Below are positions 46,981 to 56,327 of a stretch of DNA of 64,000 nucleotides, piece after piece. Source of the DNA: Ligustrum vulgare (lineage: Eukaryota > Streptophyta > Magnoliopsida > Lamiales > Oleaceae); contig OY743179.1 of the NCBI GenBank assembly GCA_963555705.1, forward strand, positions 19,476,692 through 19,540,691. Reading direction: 5' to 3'. The translations under genes were made by a program, and so were the position numbers. Position 1 is the stretch's first letter. The number at the start of each line of letters is the position of its first letter. The notes under the pieces were generated by a model. It searched no databases. It saw nothing but the letters and a program-made list of their open reading frames with translations, and had not been told where the DNA came from.

Positions 46981-48336
46981 GCTGTTCTAGCCAGATCAGA
47001 TGAAGAGTCTATCCACCAGGTGTCAATTGTTCAAAAATGGGTTATTCCACCACTACTGCCAGAGAATCTGCAAGAAAACAACAGTGTAGAAGTTTTCGAT
47101 GAAGAAAAAGCTGATTGGAGGCAACCAATAATTGATTATCTTCAACATCAGAAGTTACCGGATAATCCCCATCGTAGGACTGAAGTCCGAAGGCGTGCTT
47201 CTCGCTTCATATTCTACAAGAACACACTCTATCGACGTTCATTTGATGGAGTTTTCCTTCGATGCCTAAGTGATGAGGAAAAATCACACGTTCTTGAAGA
47301 AGCTCATTCTGGAATATGCGGTGCTCATCAGTCCGGGCCCAAGCTCCATTTTCGGATAAAAAGAATGGGGTACTATTGGCCAACCATGGTTCAAGATTCT
47401 ATGGACTATGCAAGGAAATGTGAAGCTTGTCAAGTCCATGCAAATTTCATCCACCAGCCTCCGGAACCATTGCACCCGACGATAGCCTCGTGGCCTTTCA
47501 ATGCTTGGGGCCTTGATGTGATTGGACCTATAACTCCAAAATCTTCAGCTGGACATTCATACATCCTTGCTGGAACTGATTATTTCTCCAAGTGGGCTGA
47601 AGCTGTACCGCTAAGGGAAGTAAAGAAAGAAAATGTTGCGGATTTCATTCGTGTTCAAATCATTTACCGGTATGGAGTTCCTCGACACATCATCACTGAT
47701 AATGGAAAGTCTTTCTGCAATAGCCACATAAATAATTTATGTGCTAAATTTGGGTTCAGACAATACAATTCCTCCATGTATAATGCAGCAGCCAACGGAC
47801 TTGCAGAGGCATTCAACAAGACCCTGTGCAACCTGTTGAAGAAAGTTGTGTCTAAATCAAAAAGGGACTGGCATGAAAGAATTGGAGAAGCCTTGTGGGC
47901 TTACCGCACTACTTACCGGACCCCGACACAAGCTACCCCTTATGCTTTAGTGTATGGAGTAGAAGCTGTCCTGCCTTTAGAATGCCAAATTCCATCATTG
48001 CGGATTGCTATTCAAGAAGGGTTGACAACAGAAGAAAATGCCCGTCTTCGACTCGAGGAGCTAGAAGCTTTGGATTAGAAGAGATTAGAGTCACAAATGC
48101 ACTTGGAATGTTATCAAGCTCGTATGGAAAAGTCCTTCAACAAAAGGGTGCGGCCAAGATCATTTCAAATAGGAGATATGGTACTTTCAGTGCGCAAACC
48201 AATCATAATCACAAGAAAAACTGGGGGCAAGTTCCAACCTAAATGGGATGGTCCATTTCTTGTTACTCACGTGTTCACAAATGGAGCATACAAGATCGTT
48301 GACAAAGATGGACTACAAATTGGGCCTATCAACTGA
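46861..48336 (+). pseudogene. gypsy-2 integrase
   Basis: Begins in the tail of the second RNase H (VPRNENKEADALANLAAVLA). Integrase zinc finger: LEEAHSGICGAH with CEACQVHA (47295-47440). Core: WGLDVIGPI (first Asp, about 47513), HIITDNGKSF (second Asp, about 47697) and ANGLAEAFNKT (Glu, about 47806); then LWAYRTTYRTPTQATPYALV. A TAG at 48076-48078 breaks the line, which continues in frame as QMHLECYQARMEKSFNKRV and GDMVLSVRKP to 48336 (C-terminal SH3-like domain). No chromodomain. Confidence 0.92.
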
Positions 48337-48678
48337 AAATTCCTAAAGCGTTTTTACGCTTAAAGTTCTTTAAATTTTGTTGTACCTAAATGTACTACTC
48401 CTGGCCCGCAAGAGGATAAACTGTGAACGGCTCTATAAAAAAAATGTTGTTGTAATGAACTATGTTTTGACTTGTAAATTCAAGTTCAGTCTAAATCAAT
48501 AAATTCTTTCTATTTTTCTTGTATTAAACATTCTTTGCAAAAAAAAAAAAAAAAAAAATGTACAAGAGAGATGCAAAAAAAAAAAAAAAAAAAAATCCAA
48601 TAAAGAATGATGTTGATGAATCAAAGTTCATACAACATAGGAAAGAAAGAAGAAGAAGAAGTCTTCATTCTATCTTAA
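48337..48678. other. convergent spacer with two poly(A) runs
   Basis: Lies between the end of integrase and the end of the antisense gene. AATCAATAAATTC (about 48496) is a plausible plus-strand polyadenylation signal. A20 (48539-48558) and A21 (48575-48595) enclose a 16-bp segment. Confidence 0.7.
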
Positions 48679-51600
48679 TCAATCACTGTCAATCAACTGC
48701 AAGAAGTTGTTTTCAAGAGCCTTCCTTTCTTGACCAATGGATCCTGCAATTGTGGCATCTTTAACCCGCGCTTGCTCCAATGAGGTTTTCTTCGTCTCAA
48801 GTGAACTGGTATTTTCCTGGCAAGTTTGGAGTTCATCACGAAGTCTATCCAGCTCTGAATTCAAATCACTAATTCGAGCTTCCAAATAAGAACATGTGGA
48901 ATTCCCTGCTGCTATCTGGATATCAAGAGATTTCAACTGCTTAGCCTTTTCTTCTGCAGTCAAACACTCCAAGTACTGTTGCCTTTTAGCAAGATAAACG
49001 TCAACTCCTCCAAGAAATGCATCCATATGTCTCATCAAAGGCATTGGATCTGCACGGAACTGATTGATGATCACATCCCGAAGAGTTGATTTGCTTTCAT
49101 TCCACCAAGTCCGAATGTTGGAAAAACCATGCTTCAAAGCTTCCTTAAACAATGCTCGCAGGAAATTAATCTTGGCTTCTTGTAGAGCATTCTTCAAGAA
49201 AGAAGATTCTTCGGTAAATCTGTGCAGAGGACCAGAGATGGAAGAACATATTGGTGTCGTCTCACAATTATTTATCTTCTGACCTGGAGCTGGTAATGCT
49301 AATAAAGGAGAGGTATTCGAAGTATCCTGTCCAATCTCTGAACTGCTAACTCGCAAAGGCTCAGAATTCACCTCATCATTAAGATTATCTTGATTAGGTG
49401 ATATGACACCGTTATTAATACTGCTTGGGTATTTTCAAGGAGGCTCATGTCTATCGTTGCCATAAATTTCATCAAGTGCATCAATCATCTCATGGTTCTC
49501 ACTACGATGATCTGCTGAATAAAACATCCCTTCAGGAACTTGTCGAAATCCTACAACAAATAGAAAGTTGAAGAAATTAAATACCAATCTATTAGGGCAT
49601 TGAATGGGCTAAAAAATGAGGATGTATACCTGCGTTTCGTGTTTGAGGCGACATATCCAAATTTTCATCGCCATAGGATACATCTGGGATGCTCAAGTCA
49701 TGTCTAAATATTTCAGAACAAGCTTCCTTAGGATTCTTCACAACCTGAGAATCTTTATGTCGTATTGTCCGCTTCCGACGCAATATTTGAGAAAGAGGAA
49801 TCTGAAGTTCGAATTCAAAACGAAAAATGAGATGCAAATTATCATTCAAAAAAAAAATAATAAATAAAATAAAATTGAATGATAAATAAATCTTACCTGG
49901 TCTCTAGGACTACTGCTTTCCAAAGGAAGTGTGGCATCAAGTGTTTGAGGTGTTCGGTCCATAGAGCTACTGCTTTCTGAAATTGTAATGGGCTCATGTA
50001 CCTTCTCTACATGTTCTGAAGTTGAAGTGTAATCCATGCGAGAGTGTATTATTTTAATTTTCTTGATACCTCTTTCATTTGGAACATCCAGAGGTCTCTT
50101 CCGAAGAGTCACTTGAGAATATACATAAGAGGAGTCCAATTCACGAGCATTATGACTTCCTGTTTGTTTGGGGGCAGATGGAGACTTGCCAAATACAAAG
50201 TTATTATCTTCGCTGGACAATAAATCTTGCACTTTAATCTGGTTCAGACCAGGATATACTTTATCTTCCCACCAAGCTTCGTATGATGGATCAACTTGAA
50301 GTTGTATATCATCAATGCGCCCCGGAAGATGAAATGTGCATTTACTTCCTACCTACGTCAAAGGTAACCAAGCATGGTAGAGGGTCAACGCATTGGCTGT
50401 AAGCATCATTGGTTTTGGTGAGCCTGGAATCGTTTGCCTAAAGCCTTGTTGTCTTGCAAATCTGTGAGGGTTGTAAGCTTCAAGAATAAACAGGTTATTA
50501 CCACGACGGTAAGAAAGAAACCCTGGTCGGATACTCATCATGAACTCTGAAGTCTCTATAGATCTTTCATTGTTATCTGTGCGTATACCACCATGAGGTA
50601 AATAAGTCGGATTCCACGAAAAATCATTAGAGTCCATTTTTCCACGAAGGAGTTCTCGACAATCAAATGCATCAACCTCCCAATGTTGGAAACGATTTAA
50701 AGTCCCAGCATATCTTCGGATAATAGGACGACCAATGCTCTTGTCAACGTTAGCATAGATACCCCGAACAAAATAAGTCCTATGTAAATGCAAGCTAAGA
50801 TGGGAGGTACCAAGCTGTAAGTTGATTTTGTAGCCATTCTGGAAGCTACTTTAAAAGTTCCCACCCTGAGACAATCGTCTCTAGAAGGAAAAATAAAACG
50901 GCAGAGCCAAAGGGAAAGATAAGCTGCTATGTCCAACTCTTCTTGTTCTTCAATGGATAAAGAAGTATTCCAGTAGTCCGTGTCCCTGTGCAGAATATCG
51001 TGTAATGTTTCTGTGCAAACAGGTCTCTGTAAATTTTCTTTGGCCACTGATTGATCCCCTGAAGATGGATTTGCTTCCATAGCCTGCTTAAACGCCTTGC
51101 TTTTCCTTGGATTCGGAACACAATCATCAGTTTTGAACCAAAAATCAATCCAGTCGCTGTGGCGGACCCGCTCACTCTTCTTTTTGTCAACGATCAGTGA
51201 AAAGGCCTTAAATAAATATAAGCAAGATCTGGGGAGGGAGTCTGTTAGTTCCAAAAGACTTGGTACTACCTCCTCGTAATAATCACTCCTGATGGAAAGT
51301 CCAGTAATCTCTTACATATCCCAAAGCGAAATGCTGATCTCTCCATTGGCAGTTACAAAAGTGTTGGTCTCCGGGCACCAAACATCGCAAAGAGCTCGAT
51401 AAATAGAGTCGGGTCGAGAGTAGTCCTTAGTGGCAGAGTAAACAGCATGAGCTAGTTCAGGAAGATTTTTCTTGATGAGAAGCTTATGAATCCAAAGGGA
51501 CCATTCCCAAAACTTTGACAAGAAAGAAATCTCTCCACGATAATGGACTGTACTTCCCCATCTGATCTCCCTTCGATCAATTCTCTCAGAAATGATTGCT

Positions 51601-51908
51601 TTTGAGATGAACGTTGTGTCTGAAGTATGATGCGGAGGAGGACACAAACAAGGATGTCTAGTACGAGTTGAATTCCTCTGGCTGACACTGAGAATACGCA
51701 TGTCCATACCCTGCAAAAGAACTGCATGGACGAAAGGGTATGTCATTGGCTTATGGATGGTAAGTTTAAAATCTCCTATCAAGTTGCATGAAAGTTTCAA
51801 AGTAGCCTTGGGGAAGCAAATGATTTGACTTTTCCGTGCAGGATCATAAAATTCCTTAACTTCAGGTAATTTCAAATTTTTCTTGTCTTTGGAATTTTGT
51901 TTTGCCAT
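48679..51908 (-). pseudogene. antisense spliced gene in gypsy-2: plant mobile domain (PMD) plus coiled coil
   Basis: Minus-strand gene with ATG at 51908. FLSKFWEWSLWIHKLLIKKN, ALCDVWCPETNTFV, GEISISLWDM, EITGLSI, VGTFKVASRMATKSTYSLVP, LACIYIGL and EAYNPHRFARQQGF follow the order of the plant mobile domain. Two introns are readable: 49896-49802 (CAG/GTAAGA...CTTCAG, phase 0) and 49629-49551 (GCAG/GTATAC...TTGTAG, phase 1); reading phase is kept across both. The C-terminal part (about 49300-48679) has SYLEARISDLNSELDRLRDE and similar heptads, a predicted coiled coil. Breaks: TAA 51314-51312, a frameshift near 50770, TAG 50355-50353, TGA 49437-49435. PMD proteins such as MAIN/MAIL1 act in the nucleus in Arabidopsis silencing and development, and PMD sequences are known in transposons; the role here is unknown. 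Confidence 0.85.
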
Positions 51909-52007
51909 CCGTGAAAAAAATAAATAAGTAAATAAATCAGTAAATAGGATTAAAAAAAATCTTCAAAAAATAAATAAATAAATAAATAAATTAATTAAAG
52001 TTTCAAT

Positions 52008-52440
52008 CCTGAAAATTTTATTATGCTGGGGGTATCCAAATAGATACATTCCGCATATTTTTCAGGTCTTCAAAATCTTTCACCCTGAGAATTTTATTAT
52101 GCCGGGGAGTATCCAAATAAATACATTCCGCATATTTTTCAGGTCTTCAAAATCTTCTATCCTGAAAATTTACTATGCCGGGGGTATCCAAATAGATACA
52201 TTCCGCATATTTTTCAGGTCCTCAAAATCTTCCACCCTAAAAATTTTATTATGCCGGGGAGTATCCAAATGGATACATTTCGCATATTTTTCAGGTCTTC
52301 CAAATCTTCAATCCTGAAAATTTTATTATGCTGGGGAGTATCCAAAAGGATACATTTCGCATATTTTTCAGGTCTTCAAAAAATCTTCAACCTGTAAAAG
52401 TAAATCTAGCGGGGGGTATCTAAAAAGATATATTCCGAAG
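52008..52440. repeat. 76-bp tandem repeat, about 5.5 units, in gypsy-2
   Basis: Units start at about 52008, 52083, 52161, 52236, 52313 and 52391 (spacing 75-78). Consensus parts: CCTGAAAATTTTATTATGCC, GGGGAGTATCCAAAT, GATACATTCCGCATATTTTT and CAGGTCTTCAAAATCTT. It lies just upstream of the antisense gene. Frames through it are spurious. Confidence 0.95.
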
Positions 52441-52611
52441 ATTTACCAAATTTTCAAAATACATATTAAAAAAAAAATCTTTTTTTGACCAAAACACAGT
52501 TCAACCTTCAAATTGCTCGTCCACTTTTGAAGAATCCTGTCCAAAAAAAAAAAAAAATTAATGAGTTTAACTTGAAAGAAAAAATAAATAAAAAAAAAAT
52601 AATGGTTTCGT

Positions 52612-52653
52612 AACCAATTTAATTGGTTTCACGTGAAACCAATTAAATTGGTT
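52612..52653. promoter_or_regulatory. 42-bp perfect palindrome centred on a G-box (CACGTG)
   Basis: Left arm AACCAATTTAATTGGTTTCAC and its exact reverse complement meet between 52632 and 52633. Inside each arm AACCAATT..AATTGGTT is itself nearly palindromic. CACGTG is the core site of plant bZIP and bHLH factors; binding here is only an inference. Confidence 0.85.
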
Positions 52654-53192
52654 TCTTTCGACCGAAACCAGTTAATTAAAAAAAAAATAATAATAATAAT
52701 AATAATAACCTTTTCTTGAAGAAATTTCAAAGTTCCAATCTTTCTCCTCGTTGTCCCTTCCAAAAAATCAACTTGTTGAAAATTTTTGAAAAAAAAAAAA
52801 TTGATAATATTTTCCCAATTTTCTTTCTTTGTTCTTTAAGTTTTCTTGGAATGAAGTAGTAATTTCAATGTTGAATGGGACATTAAACTATTTGTGTTTA
52901 ATAAAGTATGTAGTTCATGTTGATATAGAATTCTTTGATTAGAAGGATAAGTTCTAATGGAGTCCAAGATTAATCAAACTCTAAATAAATTCAAAATTTT
53001 GAACCTCAATGTTTGGGCTCTTCGTTTTTTTTTTCCTTGTTAAAAAAAAAAAAAACACTGTTCACGTTTAAAAAAAAAAATTCAAGTTTCAATCAAATTC
53101 TCAACTAAACAAAAAATCAAATTTCAAAATTCAAGATTTATCTATTTATTTATTTTCATAATAAATAAATAAATAAATCTTGAGGGGGCATT

Positions 53193-53200
53193 TGTAGACG

Positions 53201-53290
<90 letters not shown>

Positions 53291-53932
53291 TTAATTGGAT
53301 TGGATCAATTTAATTTTGTTTTAACTCAATTAAGTCCATTAAATAAAGTCCACTAAAGCTCACCTAAAATAAGTCCATGGATGAGGCTCATCCTACTTTT
53401 CAAAGCACAAACCATTTTATTTATTTATTTATTTATTTAAATAAATGGGGTGGTTACAAAATTTTCTCTATAAATAGGACAATTGGTCCATAAGAAGAAA
53501 AAAAGAAAAAAAGAAGGAGAAAAAGAAAAGCAAATTGCAGGTGGAGAATACAAAAATTCTCTCAAACTTCAAGCCAAGTCCAAAATTCAAGAAGATCAAA
53601 GTCTTCTTCAAATCAAGCAAGTTCAAATCAATTTCAAGAAGATCAAAGAATTCTTCAAATCAAATCAAGTCAAACCGAAGTGCAAATCCAAAGTTCAAAT
53701 CCAAGTCTCAAGTTCCAAGTGACAAACAAGCAATCTCTCAACAAATCAAATTTTCCAGCAAATTCAGAAGTCCAGGAATCAAGCCACGTGACCCCTTGTC
53801 TTCAAACACGCAGATCGTTAATCAGAGGATTTTGCAATTTTTGCATTTACAAGAATTGTCCACTTGTATTTTCTCAAATTCAATTTGTAACAATTTCAGT
53901 ATTTTTAATAATACTTCGAAATTCGTCGTACA
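53193..53932 (+). repeat. gypsy-2 3' LTR with expanded TA repeat
   Basis: 740 bp. Same ends as the 5' LTR; the 70-bp excess is due mainly to a TA run of about 80 bp (53205-53285). TCTATAAATAGGAC near 53468 is an intact TATA box. Confidence 0.95.
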
Positions 53933-53937
53933 GTAAT

Positions 53938-54769
53938 TTTATTTTCTCACTTTAAGCTTTAAGTTAATTTAAATTACAATATTTAAAGAAATTTTTTGGA
54001 ACAGTAAACATATTACCGTAAAAAATAATAATAAAAAAAATAAAAAATTAAGGTATGTGTTATTGTACATTTCTTGTAATTAATTGTCTTCTTTCGTTTC
54101 TCATTCTAAATGAAATATTCATTTCATATGTTAACATATGAAAATCAATTATAATTTTTTTAAATTCGAAAAAAAATAAAAAAAGTTATCGGTATCACAT
54201 AAATATTTTTTTCAAAATAAAAAATAAAAAATAAAAGAGAATAAAATTGGATCGTTCATCGATTTTTTTTTTCCTTTCATTTTCATTTTAATAAATTTCT
54301 GAGCGTAAATTTATTGGAAAGGTAAGCATACAAACCGTAAAAAAAGTTAAGGTATGTGTAATTGTTCCTTTTTATAATTAATTATCTTCCTTCGTTTCTC
54401 AATTTTAATTAAATATTCATTTCAAATGTTAATATATAAAATCGATATATATATATAAAACAAATGACTATAAATTTCACGAGTGTAAGTTCTTAACGAA
54501 AATTGTTTCAATTTGAGCTTTCAAATAGCATTAACGTCGAAAACGTACGGAAAGCAGATGTAGAACGGTCAAAAGGCAGAGAACTAACGACCTGTAATGA
54601 TTCATGACTCAGAAAAGGGTGGGAAATAGCAATATAAAATTGACTTTCCCCTTTCGTTGATTGGATTATTATCAAATATACCAATACTATCAAAAGAAGT
54701 GGAATTTTTACCCAGCTTTGTATTTTGCTGGGTTTGGAAAAATTGTTGAGCATTTCGGCCAAGAATCAA
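53938..54769. other. AT-rich spacer with tandem duplication, upstream of kinase gene
   Basis: TTAAGGTATGTGT.ATTGT followed by CTTCGTTTCTCA occurs at about 54049 and 54351, a direct repeat of about 300 bp. Another part (54140-54310) matches 39945-40135 left of gypsy-2. An 84-codon minus frame (54762-54508) with a hydrophobic N-terminal segment is open but has no recognisable family. The distal promoter of the kinase gene may lie here. Confidence 0.55.
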
Positions 54770-56327
54770 AGTTTTTGTGAGTGATCGATCAGGACTTGGG
54801 AAGTGAAGGGCTGGTTTATGTTGCGATTGGAGTTATCTGGATCTAGTTTACCAGTCGGAGCTGTTTGCTTCGCTAATTCTCGACCTGATCAGTACACTTT
54901 CTTAAACCTTTTTACTTCTTCCTGACTTTGAATCGGTTTTATTTCGTGAATTTGTTGGATTTTCAGTTCTGGTTGTTGTCACTCTATTTTAGTTTTTCTT
55001 TCTAGGGTTTGTTTCCTTAATCTTTTCTTTTATCCTGGAAATTGGGCAATGTCCTTATAATATACGTAGTAAAAATTTCATCAATTTATGTTTTTTTGTT
55101 GACCAGTTTTTTTTTGTTGCGTTTCTTGCGTTTGCTTTTTTCCCACACAAATTTTCTATCTCCAATTTAATTTTTTAATTTTTAATGACACATTTTACCT
55201 AGAAAACCTAAATAATAATACAATTATAAATCAAATTCTATTTATTTCAGTCGCCAAACAGACATGCTTACCAGATCTCATTGTGCTAGGTTCTTCTTTA
55301 ATAGTTCATATATATATTTTTTTTTAATACTTTTTTTGGGGTTGAAACGAAGATTTTTTTATTTTTGCTGCATTGAACTTAACTTTCCAAGGTTGCAGTT
55401 CTACAATGATAAAATCTATCCAGAACTTTCTTAAAATTCACCGTCCTCTTGTCTTTAGGCTAAGATGAGTCGACCATCAACCTGCTGAAATAACTTCATC
55501 AGGGATTTGTTTCTTGAATCGATCCTTGACAAAAATAAAAAATAAAAGTAAAAAAAATCTTTCCTAGTTTATTTCCTTCTTTTCTTTTGACAACAAGTTG
55601 GAATTATATATTCCAAAGTGTTATTAATTTAGAATTGGCTTTTAACTATCTTCACTGAGCTCGTACAAAGGCAGTGCTGAATTAATTTCGTAAGAAATAT
55701 AGTAGCTCTGGGTAAACTTTTTTATTTATTGAATCTATCTATTGATAGACCATTACCACACTCGAAGCATCACTTATCTGTACTTTTATGGTGGACTTGA
55801 CGTCAATGGAAAAAATCATCTCTCTCAGGATATGATCCTAGCTTTATTCATTTGTTGAACCTTTGGGACTTCCATGACACATCATCTTGTCTTTTGTTGC
55901 TGCCCATTTATGTTTGGCCTAAGAGTTTGGCCTAACCTTTTCCGCAGCTGTTCATGTCTCAGTGTCCTAGTGCAACTTGAGGGAAAGGATTAGGCACTTT
56001 TCATCTTTTCGCAAAGAAAGTCACAAATATCAGAACCAATCTTTTACCTCTTCCTCTTGATGTTCCTCACTCAACCTTAATTCCATACTTATCCTTTCTA
56101 TATTTGTCTTGCTTGTAATTTCAGGTTATAATGATAATCATGTTATAGTTTTGACTGTTCTTAAGAGTGACAATTACTAACCTGAAGGCTGAAATAATTT
56201 GAGCATTTATAACTCCAAAGGTGCCATGAACTAATATGCCGTTTACTGCAGGTTGTTTCTTAGCATTCTTGGCTTTTGGTGGTAAGTTTGGTAGGAAACG
56301 TGCTTTGGTTTGTTTGTTAAGATTAGA
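54770..56327 (+). promoter_or_regulatory. probable 5' UTR and 5' UTR intron of the GSK3-like gene
   Basis: No coding match. Pyrimidine-rich tracts and an acceptor-like TTTACTGCAG at 56241-56250, followed by GGTTGTTTCTTAGC, suggest a leader intron ending shortly before the start codon; GGTGGTAAGTTT at about 56278 is another possible donor. The transcription start is not determined. A MITE-like fragment (about 55130-55265, ending GCCAAACAGACATG) lies inside, so part of the leader intron is transposon-derived. Confidence 0.5.

Larger units (their letters stand above)
51909..53192 (-). promoter_or_regulatory. upstream region of the gypsy-2 antisense gene
   Basis: 1.28 kb between the antisense ATG and the 3' LTR, without coding sequence. 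It contains a 76-bp tandem repeat array (52008-52440), a 42-bp perfect palindrome with CACGTG at its centre (52612-52653) and several A-rich tracts. By position it should hold the antisense promoter. The plus-strand end TCTTGAGGGGGCATT (53178-53192) is the polypurine tract. Confidence 0.55.
40167..53932 (+). mobile_element. gypsy-2: Tat-lineage Ty3/gypsy retrotransposon, 13.8 kb
   Basis: LTRs begin TGTAGACGTTA and end CGTCGTACA. GTAAT is perfectly duplicated (40162-40166, 53933-53937). Inside: primer site, gag, protease, RT-RNase H, second RNase H, integrase, an antisense spliced gene, tandem repeats, polypurine tract. LTRs differ by about 3 percent by eye plus a TA-repeat length difference, so insertion is fairly recent, yet pol has a frameshift and two stops. 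The second RNase H, size and antisense gene mark the Tat lineage. Its gag family differs from that of gypsy-1. Confidence 0.96.

Noticed and set aside
54508..54762. 84-codon minus-strand frame with hydrophobic N-terminus
   Set aside because: No family resemblance, no second exon; more likely promoter DNA of the kinase gene. A divergent small gene cannot be excluded.
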